From assembly GCA_017645785.1 (NCBI GenBank), contig JAGCNW010000016.1, positions 1-64,000 on the forward strand: a stretch of 64,000 bases of DNA, given 5' to 3'. Below the pieces are notes generated by a model. It was given only the letters and a program-made list of their open reading frames with translations, searched no databases and was not told the origin of the DNA. Every line of letters starts with the position of its first letter. Positions within the stretch are counted from its first letter, which is position 1. Below, in pieces: positions 42,542 through 51,200 of the stretch. The position numbers and the translations under genes are program-made. This stretch comes from Treponema sp. (GTDB lineage: Bacteria > Spirochaetota > Spirochaetia > Treponematales > Treponemataceae).

Positions 42542-43364
42542 TTCGCTCGTTCCTAATCGTCTCTGGAGTTTTGCCAAAAGTCTTTTTGAACTCGCGGATA
42601 AAGACCTTGTAGTTTGTAATGCCGCATTCCTCCAAAAGAGCGGAAATCTTTTGGCTTGTGTTCAAAAGCGCCTGGTAAAAGGCCGAAATCCTTAGAGACA
42701 TAAGATACTCGTTAAAGGTCATGTCGGTGTACTTTTTAAAGAGCCTGCACAAGTGCTCGGGAGAGACGTTTATGATTTCGGCGGCGTCGCTTAGGCTGAT
42801 TTTTTCCCGAAATTCTTTTTCGACATAAGCCATGACCGGCGATATTCGGTTGATGCCGTAATAGCCGCCGGGGGCTTTTTTCCGTTCCACCTGATAAGAA
42901 GAAAGGAGCGTGTAATAAAAGTCGTACAAAAGCGAAACGAATTTTATCCGCTCTTCGGGCTTTTTTCCGTCAACGTATTTAAGCATTTCCTCCAAGCAGG
43001 GAAAAAGTTTTTTGGCGCCCTCGTCCGAAAGCTTTTCTTCAAAGACCACGCTTTCGATGTTTTCGTAGATTCCTTCAAACGCGCTAAGGGGAACTTGAAG
43101 CAAAATGTATTTTACGTGCCCGTTCAACTTTGAGGAATGAATTTTTTCGGAATTGACGATTATCATGTCGCCGTCCGTCAAAAGGTATTTTCTCTGTTCC
43201 ACCTTAAAGTCGATTTTTCCTTCAAGGACATAAAGCGCCTCGATGTGGTTGTGCCAGTGGAAGGGGGAATAAAAATTTACGTCGTCAACAACCTCAAAGC
43301 GGATCGAAAATTGCAAGTCAAAGTGCCGCTTGTGCAAAATGCTTTCGTGTTTGTACTCATTCAT
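42525..43364 (-). CDS. AraC-family regulator with cupin sensor
   Basis: 279 aa. N-terminal cupin (FHWHNHIEALYVLEGKIDFKVEQRKYLLTDGDMIIVNSEKIHSS) with a His-x-His metal or ligand pattern. The C-terminal double HTH (~180-275) has ISLSDAAEIINVSPEHLCRLFKKYTDMTFNEYLMSLRI and YKVFIREFKKTFGKTPETIR. Such regulators usually control sugar or metabolite uptake. TAGAAT (43376-43371, minus strand) ends 6 bases before the ATG. The SUMF1 lipoprotein gene diverges from it and may be a target. Confidence 0.9.
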   Translation of the reverse strand: MNEYKHESILHKRHFDLQFSIRFEVVDDVNFYSPFHWHNHIEALYVLEGKIDFKVEQRKYLLTDGDMIIVNSEKIHSSKLNGHVKYILLQVPLSAFEGIYENIESVVFEEKLSDEGAKKLFPCLEEMLKYVDGKKPEERIKFVSLLYDFYYTLLSSYQVERKKAPGGYYGINRISPVMAYVEKEFREKISLSDAAEIINVSPEHLCRLFKKYTDMTFNEYLMSLRISAFYQALLNTSQKISALLEECGITNYKVFIREFKKTFGKTPETIRNERITRMS

Positions 43365-43511
43365 ATCAATATTCTACAGTATTTTTGCATAAATTGCTAG
43401 TTTTTTTGACTAAAATATCAAAATCGACCTATTAGATGTCATTTTTGCCGCTTGAAAAATCCCCGTTGCGCGCTAAATTCGACATATCAAAGACAAAAAA
43501 GGAGGTCTTTT

Positions 43512-44270
43512 ATGAAAGTTGTAAGAATGACAAGTATCGCGGCCCTTTTTGCGGCTTCGGCTTTGGCCCTTTTTTCTTGCGCAAAGAAAGAGGCCAAAAT
43601 TGATTTTGGAAACGGCGTTTCCATCGGAATCGTGGAAATCCCGGACAACAATTTTTGCATCACAAAGACAGAAATCACCCAGGACGTCTACCAAGCCGTC
43701 ACCGGCGAAAATCCTTCCAAGGAGCAGGGAGACAAGTTCCCCGTTGAATCTGTAAGCTGGTACGACGCGATCGTTTTTTGCAATAAATTGAGCGCCTTGC
43801 AGCAAAAGACTCCTTGCTACAGTGTGAACGGAACTACAAACCCTGACGAATGGGGCTACGCTCCCCATCAAAACCAAAAAATCGCCGGAAAAATCGAATT
43901 TGACCCCAACGCGGACGGCTACCGAATTCCCACCCTCGACGAATGGGACGTGGCAATCCGCGGCGGCGAAAAATACAAGTATTCCGGAAGCGACGATTTG
44001 GACAGCGTTGCTTGGACTGACTGCAACTCAGGCGGAAAATTGCACCAAGTCGCCCAGTTAAAGCCCAACGCCTTTGGCATTTACGACATGTCGGGCAACG
44101 TTTTTGAATGGGTTTGGAGCGAGCGCGCCGACGGAAGCCGCTACTATTGCGGCGGAAGCTTCTTTGACGCCGCCCGCGCCGGAAAGTGCAACAACAAGGA
44201 GCTGAACTACGCCTCCGGCCAGTTCAAGAGCGTCGGCTTCCGCGTCACGTGGAACAAGCCACAGGCGTAA
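43512..44270 (+). CDS. SUMF1-domain lipoprotein
   Basis: 252 aa from the ATG at 43512 after AAGGAGG. Lipoprotein signal with lipobox ALFSC (Cys23). The rest is a SUMF1/FGE-sulfatase-modifying fold: FCITKTEITQDVYQAVTGENPS, FPVESVSWYDAIVFCNKLS, GYRIPTLDEWDVAIRGG, FGIYDMSGNVFEWVW and SVGFRVTWN. The active-site Cys pair of true FGE is not clearly present, so a binding role on the cell surface is more likely than Cys-to-formylglycine conversion. Followed by a strong terminator. Confidence 0.87.
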   Translation: MKVVRMTSIAALFAASALALFSCAKKEAKIDFGNGVSIGIVEIPDNNFCITKTEITQDVYQAVTGENPSKEQGDKFPVESVSWYDAIVFCNKLSALQQKTPCYSVNGTTNPDEWGYAPHQNQKIAGKIEFDPNADGYRIPTLDEWDVAIRGGEKYKYSGSDDLDSVAWTDCNSGGKLHQVAQLKPNAFGIYDMSGNVFEWVWSERADGSRYYCGGSFFDAARAGKCNNKELNYASGQFKSVGFRVTWNKPQA

Positions 44271-44290
44271 AAGCCGCTCAGTTTAAAAAA

Positions 44291-44320
44291 AGCGGACCCA
44301 AAAGCGGGCCCGCTTTTTTG
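44291..44320 (+). terminator. Intrinsic terminator after the SUMF1 lipoprotein gene
   Basis: AGCGGACCC (44291-44299), 6-base loop, GGGCCCGCT (44306-44314), then a T tract; one A-C mismatch in the stem. Confidence 0.85.
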
Positions 44321-44379
44321 TTTTTTTTACTAGCAAAATCGCGCAAAGCGCGCTATAATGCTTTGCTAGGTAGTTTATT

Positions 44380-45561
44380 TTGCTTAAATTTACAATTACT
44401 GATTTATTAGACGCAGATTCGCTTCAAATAATACAGGACGCTTTTGAGCGCTTCGCAGGCATAAAGGCTCTTGTGGCCGACCCGTCGGCCAATCCTGTCA
44501 CAGAGGGCAGCGACTTTTCGGATTTTTTAAGCAAAATCCTTGTTTACAACGAAGACGCCAACGAGCCTGTCCTAAAAAAGGAAATCCTTCATCTCTTGCG
44601 CGAAGGAAAAACCATCACCCTAAAAAACGAGCTTGAATCTTTTGACGCGGCCAGCCCCCTTTTGCTTGAGGGAGAGTTGATTGGCCTCTTTATTTGCGGC
44701 CCGGATGTCGAAAGCAACCAAAAGGTTTCCGAAGCGGCTGTGTCGCGAGGCTCAAAATTTTTGGCTTCCATCGCCGAAGCGCTTTCGCAAATGGCCTACG
44801 CCAGCAGTTTGTCACTCAACAACTCGCACGCCATGCAGCAAAGCGCGATGTCCGCTTCCTCCGCGGTTACCGAAACGGCCCTCAAAATGAAGCAGTCGAT
44901 GCAGGAATGGGTCGAAGTTATGAGCGAGGCGCTGGAATCCAACGACCTTGAGCTTATTAAAAAGCAGGTGGAGCGAATCCTTGAAACAGGAACGGACGTA
45001 TACACCGCTGTCAACGATTCGGTCCAAAACATTCAGGACAAAATCGGCTCCACGCATTTGGTCGAAACAGAATACAGCGTGCACCGCTTGATTCCCCATT
45101 ACATTGAGCAAGCCAAAAAAGTTATGGGCGACAAATCGCCGGACTTTTCGTTTAACATTGAAGATTCCGTTCCCCTGTACCTCTTTGGCGACAACGACAG
45201 AATTTCGCAAATCGTTTACTTGCTCTTTAAAAGCAGCGCCCGCCGTTTGGAAAGCGGAAAAGCCTCGCTGGACCTTAGCGCGAAAAAATCGTCGTACGCG
45301 ACGATACTGACATTTAAATTTATTGACTCAACGTCAGGCTTTACCGACGAAGAGCTTGAAGCCCTGCAAATGTTCATCGAAACCGGCGACCAATCTTATT
45401 TGGAAGACACAAAGGTAAAGGGAATGGGATACCGAACCATCGCAAGAATCGTTCAGCAAATGTTCGGCGTGATAAATTTTGAAATTACTTCCGACTCGGA
45501 AATGGAATTTGTGATAAAGATTCCGCAGCTGGAAGTTGAGGTGGAAGAGCTTGGAAGTTGA
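44380..45561 (+). CDS. PocR-like sensor with degenerate histidine-kinase-type C terminus
   Basis: 393 aa. A TTG start at 44380 follows AGGTAG; TATAAT at 44354-44359. The N terminus resembles a PocR ligand-binding domain (TDLLDADSLQIIQDAFERFAGIKALVADPSANPVTEGS; LEGELIGLFICGPDVES). The C terminus (~250-390) looks like a GHKL ATP-binding fold (FGDNDRISQIVYLLFKSSARRL; MGYRTIARIVQQMFGVINFE), but there is no clear phospho-acceptor His or full N/G boxes. It overlaps the EAL gene, so it probably senses a ligand and controls the EAL phosphodiesterase. Neighbours and role are inferred; the PocR match is moderate. Confidence 0.6.
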   Translation: MLKFTITDLLDADSLQIIQDAFERFAGIKALVADPSANPVTEGSDFSDFLSKILVYNEDANEPVLKKEILHLLREGKTITLKNELESFDAASPLLLEGELIGLFICGPDVESNQKVSEAAVSRGSKFLASIAEALSQMAYASSLSLNNSHAMQQSAMSASSAVTETALKMKQSMQEWVEVMSEALESNDLELIKKQVERILETGTDVYTAVNDSVQNIQDKIGSTHLVETEYSVHRLIPHYIEQAKKVMGDKSPDFSFNIEDSVPLYLFGDNDRISQIVYLLFKSSARRLESGKASLDLSAKKSSYATILTFKFIDSTSGFTDEELEALQMFIETGDQSYLEDTKVKGMGYRTIARIVQQMFGVINFEITSDSEMEFVIKIPQLEVEVEELGS

Positions 45562-46309
45562 TGTTTTGGCGCTTTTTCCTGAAGCGCTTAAAAATGAAGA
45601 ATTTCTCGTTTACTACCAGCCCAAGGTTTCTCTAAGGAACTATCGCTTGGCCGGCGCCGAGGCGCTTGTCCGCTGGAAGCACGGAGACTCCTTTATATTC
45701 CCCGACCAGTTCATTCCGACGCTGGAAAAAGACGGCGCCATTTGCCAGCTTGACTTTTACATGCTGGACCATGTTTGCGCCAACATGCGCCATTGGCTTG
45801 ACCAAGGCCACCGTCTTTTTAAGGTCAGCGTAAACCTTTCGCGCGCCCATTTGCGCGACGAAAAATTGGTTGAGAGCATTGTCCAAACGATTGACAAGCA
45901 CAACGTTCCCCACGAATACATAGAAATCGAGTTGACCGAAACCACAACCGACGTAGGCTTTGCCGAGCTAAGAAAGGTTATCGACGGCCTCCACGCGCAA
46001 TTGATTTCGACTAGCGTCGACGACTTTGGAATGGGCTACTCTTCGATGAACTTGATTCGCGACCTTCCTTGGGACGTTCTTAAAATCGACAAATGCTTTT
46101 TGCCCAAGAGCGAAAACGACCGCCGCCAATACGTCATGCTCAAGCACATCATTTCTTTGGCGCAGGACATCGGCTTGGACACAATCGTCGAGGGCGTTGA
46201 GACTATCGAGCATGTAAGAATGCTCAAAGAAAACAACTGCTTCTTGGCGCAAGGCTACTTCTTTGACAAACCGCTCCCGATAGAAGAATTCGAAAAGCGC
46301 CTGGAGTAG
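45536..46309 (+). CDS. EAL-domain cyclic-di-GMP phosphodiesterase
   Basis: About 250 aa, one EAL domain and no sensor domain. Key residues are present: AEALVRW, SVNLSRAHL, IEIELTETTTD, DDFGMGYSS (Met for the usual Thr), LKIDKCF, DTIVEGVET and QGYFFDKPLP. It should hydrolyse c-di-GMP to pGpG. The start is uncertain: TTG at 45536, 45551 or 45566; the last has GGAAG at a good distance. The 5' end overlaps the PocR-like gene, suggesting one signalling unit. Confidence 0.88.
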   Translation: MRWKSLEVDVLALFPEALKNEEFLVYYQPKVSLRNYRLAGAEALVRWKHGDSFIFPDQFIPTLEKDGAICQLDFYMLDHVCANMRHWLDQGHRLFKVSVNLSRAHLRDEKLVESIVQTIDKHNVPHEYIEIELTETTTDVGFAELRKVIDGLHAQLISTSVDDFGMGYSSMNLIRDLPWDVLKIDKCFLPKSENDRRQYVMLKHIISLAQDIGLDTIVEGVETIEHVRMLKENNCFLAQGYFFDKPLPIEEFEKRLE

Positions 46310-46339
46310 TTCCAGACCAAAACGCCCGGGCCTCCCCGA

Positions 46340-46368
46340 TTGACATTTTAAGAGCGTTTTAACATACT
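46340..46368 (+). promoter_or_regulatory. Promoter of the MATE gene
   Basis: TTGACA (46340-46345), 17-bp spacer, CATACT (46363-46368). The ATG at 46377 is 8 bases downstream and no Shine-Dalgarno is visible. Confidence 0.75.
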
Positions 46369-46376
46369 CCTACTTT

Positions 46377-47726
46377 ATGAACCAAGCAAAAGCGGGACGC
46401 GGCGCGCTCCCAATGACAAAGCTTAGCTTTCCTCTTATCGTCGAACAATTCTTTAGAATTCTTGTCGCCTCAATCGACACTGTGATGCTAAGCTTTTATT
46501 CCGAAAAAGCGGTCGCCGCCGTCGGAATGATGACCCAATACGTTTTTTTCATCAACATTCTTTTTAACGTCATCGCAATCGGAACGTCCATCGTATTGTC
46601 GCAATTTTTGGGCGCGCAAAAAGGCCGCGACGACCTTAACGCAATCGCAAAGTCCAGCGCCATAATGGTCACGGCAGCCGCGGCAGTAATGACGCTTGCC
46701 GTAATCTTTGGATTAAAGCCCCTTCTTGGCCGCTACACTTTGGAAGCAGAAGTGCGCCAGTTTGCAAACGACTACTTTTTGATTTTTGGCGGAGCGGGTT
46801 CCATCTTCATCGCGTTCGGACTTTTGCAGTCGGCGATATTGCGTTCCTACGGCTACACAAAAGAAGCGATGATTGTCACGCTGGCTTCCAATCTAATCAA
46901 CGTTGTTGGAAACGCCATAAGCCTTTACGGTTTGTTTGGCCTTCCGATTTTTGGAGTCAAGGGCGTCGCTTGGTCGTCGGTAATTTCGATGATAGCTTCG
47001 TGCGTGATTTTGCAAATAATCATCGCAAAAAAGAAAGACATTTGCTTTGACCTTTTTTGCCGCTGCAAAATTCCCGGACGCTTTTACAAGCTTATCCTTT
47101 CTGTCGGAGTTCCAACGGCCAGCGAAAGCCTTTCTTACAATGTCTCGCAAATCGTCATCATGGCGATGATTTCCACTTTGGGAACCTTCGCGATGTCGTC
47201 GCAAGTTTACACGGCCACAATTTGCCGCTTTGTATTTGTGATGGCGATTGGAATCGGAAGCGCCGTTCAAATCAAAACCGGCTGGAGCGTAGGCGCGGGC
47301 CAAGAAGAAGAGATTTACAAAAAGGTCTACAAGTACGGCGCCGTCGCCACCGCTTGCTCGGTCACGATGATTTTGCTCATAAATCTTTTGCGTTCGCCGA
47401 TCATCGGATTTTTTACGCGGCAGGAAGAAGTCGTCTCCCTTGTAAAGACCTTGCTCTTGCTTTCGATTTACTTGGAATTTGGACGCTCAAAAAATTTGAT
47501 TTACATCGGAGCGTTAAAAGGCGCCGGCGACATCAAGTTCCCGGTTCTTTACGGAATGTTCTCCAACTGGGTCATCATGGTCGGCGGAAGTTATTTGCTT
47601 GGCCTAAAATTGGGCCTTGGCGTGGCCGGCTTTTGGCTTGGCATCGGAACGGACGAAACAACGCGCGGCCTTGTCATGATGCTGCGCTGGAAGAGCAAGC
47701 GCTGGATGAACAAGGCGCTAGTTTAG
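46377..47726 (+). CDS. MATE-family multidrug efflux pump
   Basis: 449 aa with about 12 membrane helices. Features of the family include FPLIVEQFFRILVASIDTVMLSFYSEKAVAAVG at the start, SQFLGAQKGRDDLNAIAKSS, and a second MATE repeat from ~240 (PTASESLSYNVSQIVIMAMIS). These pumps export cationic compounds in exchange for H+ or Na+. It stands alone. The 3' end overlaps the convergent AlkD-like gene by 9 bp. Confidence 0.9.
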   Translation: MNQAKAGRGALPMTKLSFPLIVEQFFRILVASIDTVMLSFYSEKAVAAVGMMTQYVFFINILFNVIAIGTSIVLSQFLGAQKGRDDLNAIAKSSAIMVTAAAAVMTLAVIFGLKPLLGRYTLEAEVRQFANDYFLIFGGAGSIFIAFGLLQSAILRSYGYTKEAMIVTLASNLINVVGNAISLYGLFGLPIFGVKGVAWSSVISMIASCVILQIIIAKKKDICFDLFCRCKIPGRFYKLILSVGVPTASESLSYNVSQIVIMAMISTLGTFAMSSQVYTATICRFVFVMAIGIGSAVQIKTGWSVGAGQEEEIYKKVYKYGAVATACSVTMILLINLLRSPIIGFFTRQEEVVSLVKTLLLLSIYLEFGRSKNLIYIGALKGAGDIKFPVLYGMFSNWVIMVGGSYLLGLKLGLGVAGFWLGIGTDETTRGLVMMLRWKSKRWMNKALV

Positions 47727-48428
47727 CGCGACGACTTTAAGGGCTTTCAAAAGTTCCTTGCGGTCGTCGCTAATCTTAAAGCTTTCGCGCGCTTTTTGAA
47801 TCGCCTTGTTGTGGGTCCATGCCTCAAGCCGCTTTGCTTTTATGTACGGAAACGCCGCGTCCCACTGCTTGGCCAAAGCCTCGGCAAAGTACCAGGCGAC
47901 TTCCATTTTGATGTAATACTCGCCGGACTTTACCGCGGCGACCATCTCTAAATATTCTGGAACAAAGTCTTCGTCCAAAAAATGCTTCATCAACATTCCA
48001 ATCGCAAAGCGGGCAGTGTAGACGCGCTTGGACTTAATCCACTTTTTTACGCGCGGCAATAGTTCCGCCTTATGTTTTTTAAAGCAAGCGGGAGAAGTCT
48101 GGTCGCAAGTGGCCCAATTGTCGATGCAGGGCAAAAAGCGCTCCAGCTCGGCGACGCACTGGTCAAAGTCCTTTATGCCGCTAACGACAAAGCCGTGCAG
48201 CTGGTTTTCTTCAAAGTATTTGTGGGGAAGGCCGTCCAAGAATTTTTGGGCGGCGGGAGCGAGAGCGGCGCCTTTTTGGCCTGCCAAAAGTTCCTTGGCC
48301 AGAGCGCGCAGTTCCGGCGTTTTTATGCCCAAAATAGTCTTGGGGTCAACATTGGGAATTATTCTTGCGGTAAATGCGGCGGTCTTTGGGTCGGCCATTT
48401 GCCGCAGCGTTTTTTGAATTGAGTCCAT
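47718..48428 (-). CDS. AlkD-like DNA alkylation repair protein
   Basis: 236 aa from the ATG at 48428; TATAAT (48440-48435, minus strand) ends 6 bases before it, and a frame extension upstream would run through that box. All-helical HEAT-like repeats of the AlkD/PF08713 family: ILGIKTPELRALAKELL, ENQLHGFVVSGIKDFDQCVAELERFLPCIDNWATCDQ, RFAIGMLMKHFLDEDF and YYIKMEVAWYFAEALAKQW. AlkD proteins excise N3/N7-alkylated purines. No linked repair genes are nearby. Confidence 0.85.
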   Translation of the reverse strand: MDSIQKTLRQMADPKTAAFTARIIPNVDPKTILGIKTPELRALAKELLAGQKGAALAPAAQKFLDGLPHKYFEENQLHGFVVSGIKDFDQCVAELERFLPCIDNWATCDQTSPACFKKHKAELLPRVKKWIKSKRVYTARFAIGMLMKHFLDEDFVPEYLEMVAAVKSGEYYIKMEVAWYFAEALAKQWDAAFPYIKAKRLEAWTHNKAIQKARESFKISDDRKELLKALKVVALN

Positions 48429-48470
48429 AATATTATTATACAACAAAATTTGGAAAAAGCGTGTAAAAAT

Positions 48471-49607
48471 TTACTGATTGAGATTCTCTCTTTTTAAATA
48501 TTTTCGCTCGACTCTTTTTGAAATTCCGCAAACAATTTCGTAACCAATCGTTCCAATCGCCGCCGCCATGTCGTCCGCCGTTATGCATTCGTCGCCGTCT
48601 TGTCCGATCAGCGTGACTTTCGTTCCCATTTCAACGCCGTCGATATGCGTCACGTCAACCATAAATTGGTCCATGCAAACCCGCCCAAGGACAGGCGCTT
48701 TTTTTCCATTGACGAGTGTATAAAACTTATTTGAAAGAAGGCGGTTGTAGCCGTCCGCGTAGCCCGCGCACACAGTGGCAACCTTCATGTCCCGCTCGGC
48801 CTTAAAGGTCCTTCCGTAGCTTATCGACTCACCGGCGTGGACACGCTTAACCATGGAAACTACGCTATGCCAGCTTAATGCGGAAACAATGCCCGCGGGC
48901 AATTGATTTAAATAGCTGGGCTTCAATCCATATAGAATTATTCCCAAACGCGCGAACACAGATTTTGAAGATTTGTTCCACAAGCCGCCGGCGGAATTCA
49001 GGCAGTGAACGTAAGGCAGTTTCAAATCCTCAATGCGCTTGGCCAATTCTTCAAACTTTGAAATTTGCTTGTTCGTAAAAGCGACTGATTCTTCATCGTC
49101 GGAATCCGCCGCGCATAAATGCGTGAATATTCCTTGAACGCAAAGCTTTCCGCAATAATCGCGAACCACTTTTTCGCAATAATCAGGATTGTCGGCGTCA
49201 AGGCCAATGCGGTTCATGCCGGTGTCAAGAGCGAAAACCGCCTTTATCCTTTTGTCCGCCGCGCTCAATTTTTGCGCGTGGCTTTCGTCAACAACCGCTT
49301 GAGTGATGTCGTACTCCGCCAACTCTTCCGCGCGCAAAATCGGAGTGTAACCCAAGACAAAAATTTGCCCCTTGATTCCGGCAAGCCTAAGTTTTATCGC
49401 TTCGTCAATCGTGGCCACCGCAAAATCTTTGGCGCCTTCTTCTTGCAAGACGGAGGCGACGTCAACATCGCCGTGCCCGTAAGCGTCGGCTTTTACAACC
49501 GCCATGACTTTTGTTTTTGCCGGAAGACATTTTTTGTAAACCCTATAATTGTTTATTATCGCGGAAAGGTTTATTTCGGCCCAGCATCTTTTGTCAGTCA
49601 CCAGCAA
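48471..49607 (-). CDS. alr: Alanine racemase
   Basis: 378 aa; TTG start at 49607 with GGAGG six bases upstream. PLP Lys39 in VVKADAYGHG; the catalytic Tyr is in GESISYGRTF (~266); GRVCMDQFMVD is also conserved. Interconverts L- and D-alanine for peptidoglycan and for D-alanine catabolism. It is the last gene of the minus-strand set with pxpA, D-glutamate cyclase and D-amino-acid aminotransferase, so it probably has a catabolic job here; a second housekeeping alr elsewhere cannot be excluded. Confidence 0.93.
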   Translation of the reverse strand: MLVTDKRCWAEINLSAIINNYRVYKKCLPAKTKVMAVVKADAYGHGDVDVASVLQEEGAKDFAVATIDEAIKLRLAGIKGQIFVLGYTPILRAEELAEYDITQAVVDESHAQKLSAADKRIKAVFALDTGMNRIGLDADNPDYCEKVVRDYCGKLCVQGIFTHLCAADSDDEESVAFTNKQISKFEELAKRIEDLKLPYVHCLNSAGGLWNKSSKSVFARLGIILYGLKPSYLNQLPAGIVSALSWHSVVSMVKRVHAGESISYGRTFKAERDMKVATVCAGYADGYNRLLSNKFYTLVNGKKAPVLGRVCMDQFMVDVTHIDGVEMGTKVTLIGQDGDECITADDMAAAIGTIGYEIVCGISKRVERKYLKRENLNQ

Positions 49608-49630
49608 TTGTCGCCTCCGGTTTTAGATTT

Positions 49631-50383
49631 TTACAACGCTTCTATTTCTATCATTTCGCGGGCAAACTTTGCGCGCATTATTCTTGCAAGATGCAAGGCT
49701 TGCGGCGTGTCGCCGTGAATGCAAATTGTGTCCGCTGTTATTGGAATTTCTTTTCCCGTTATTGATTTTACCTTTCCAAATTTTATCATTTGAACGGCGC
49801 GGTCAGAAGCCTCTTCTTCGTTTGAAATCACGGCGCCGATTTGCGTACGAGGCACAAGCGAGCCGTCGTCTTCATAAGCGCGGTCGGCGAAAACTTCGCT
49901 GGCGCATTTTACGCCAACAATTTTTGCGGCCTTTAAAAGTTCGCTTCCGCTTAGTCCGACTAGAACAAGGCTGTCGTCAACATGCGCCACGGCTTCGGCG
50001 ATGGCAAAGGCAAGGCGTTCGTCTTTGGCCGCCATATTGTACATGGCGCCGTGCGGCTTTACGTGGTTCATCTTGATTCCACAGGCTTTGCAAAAAGCGT
50101 TTAGCGCGCCGATTTGATAGACAACCATCGCCTTCAATTCTTTTGGCGAAACATTCATATTCCTGCGGCCAAAGCCCGCCAAGTCAGGAAAGCCCGGATG
50201 CGCGCCGACTTTCACTCCGTTTTCTTTTGCGAGCGCGACAGTTTTTTCCATCACTAACGGGTCGGAAGCGTGAAAGCCGCACGCGATGTTGGCGGAACTG
50301 ATGTATTTAATCACTTCCTCGTCCATTCCTATTTTGTAATTTCCAAAACTTTCGCCCAAGTCGCAATTCAAATCAATTTTCAT
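49631..50383 (-). CDS. pxpA: 5-oxoprolinase subunit A (LamB/YcsF family)
   Basis: 250 aa. Matches PxpA throughout: [57 protein letters not shown] and [14 protein letters not shown]. With PxpB and PxpC it hydrolyses 5-oxoproline to glutamate using ATP. The partner PxpB and PxpC domains are fused in the gene at 52897-54570. Its start overlaps the D-glutamate cyclase gene stop (ATGA), linking 5-oxoproline formation and hydrolysis. Confidence 0.93.
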   Translation of the reverse strand: MKIDLNCDLGESFGNYKIGMDEEVIKYISSANIACGFHASDPLVMEKTVALAKENGVKVGAHPGFPDLAGFGRRNMNVSPKELKAMVVYQIGALNAFCKACGIKMNHVKPHGAMYNMAAKDERLAFAIAEAVAHVDDSLVLVGLSGSELLKAAKIVGVKCASEVFADRAYEDDGSLVPRTQIGAVISNEEEASDRAVQMIKFGKVKSITGKEIPITADTICIHGDTPQALHLARIMRAKFAREMIEIEAL

Positions 50384-51198
50384 ATAGCCGTTCCAAGTGA
50401 ATCAATAATTTCTTTTTCTGTGTCCATGTTGAATCCGTCCACGCTGAGGTTTTGCTTTTTCAAAACGCCGTCAACGCTTCCCATTTCAACAGTCTTTTTT
50501 ATAAATGCCTTGGCCTCTTCAAAATTCATAAAGACTTTCACGCCGCTCAATTTTTCAAGATAGGCGATGATTGCGTACGCGCCCCAATTTGAAACCGTCG
50601 CGATCACAAGCTCGTCCACCGTGATGACGCAAGGCTTTAGCGAAAGCTTTTCCTCAATGATCGAGGCTACGTTTCCCATGCCGATTTCGTTTCCGCCGTC
50701 GCCAACGCCGATTGTCGGGACGATTCCAAAAGCGATGCGAAAAAACAAGTCGACGCTGGCTGTCTTGTCGCTTATGCTCACTCCGCGCATATTTGCGTAT
50801 TCGCGGGCGGCGTTCTCTCCGCATCGCTCAACGCTTATCAAACCCACCGGCGTGAATTTTCCAAGCAGCTCCATGCACCAGCCTACATCGGCGTTCATCG
50901 GCATGTACAAAACATCGATTCCCTCCGATTCAAAAAAGCCTTTGCAAAAATCGTCGGTAAGAATCATCGGCTTAAAGCCTAGCTTTTGCAAAGCCTTGGC
51001 AAGAAACAAAGTTCCCACCGGCCCGTCAGTTTCCGCAAAGCCCGCCACATAAAATCCTGTGGCCAGGAACACAGTTCCCTTTTCCCAGTTGAGAATTGTC
51101 TGGGCGGCCTTCTTTGCGTAACTGTCGGTTTTGTAGCCGCGCAGAATGTCCATTCCTCTGCCCGAATGCCGCAAAACTATGTCTTCTATCGATTCCAT
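50380..51198 (-). CDS. DUF4392 protein, D-glutamate cyclase-like
   Basis: 272 aa, DUF4392. Motifs: [53 protein letters not shown] and [11 protein letters not shown]. The same domain forms the C-terminal half of human mitochondrial D-glutamate cyclase (DGLUCY), which makes 5-oxo-D-proline from D-glutamate; the other half is the UPF0317 domain encoded at 52079-52876. A 4-bp overlap with pxpA and 2-bp gap from dat support a shared pathway. Activity is inferred from the family. Confidence 0.82.
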   Translation of the reverse strand: MESIEDIVLRHSGRGMDILRGYKTDSYAKKAAQTILNWEKGTVFLATGFYVAGFAETDGPVGTLFLAKALQKLGFKPMILTDDFCKGFFESEGIDVLYMPMNADVGWCMELLGKFTPVGLISVERCGENAAREYANMRGVSISDKTASVDLFFRIAFGIVPTIGVGDGGNEIGMGNVASIIEEKLSLKPCVITVDELVIATVSNWGAYAIIAYLEKLSGVKVFMNFEEAKAFIKKTVEMGSVDGVLKKQNLSVDGFNMDTEKEIIDSLGTAI

Positions 51199-51200
51199 AA

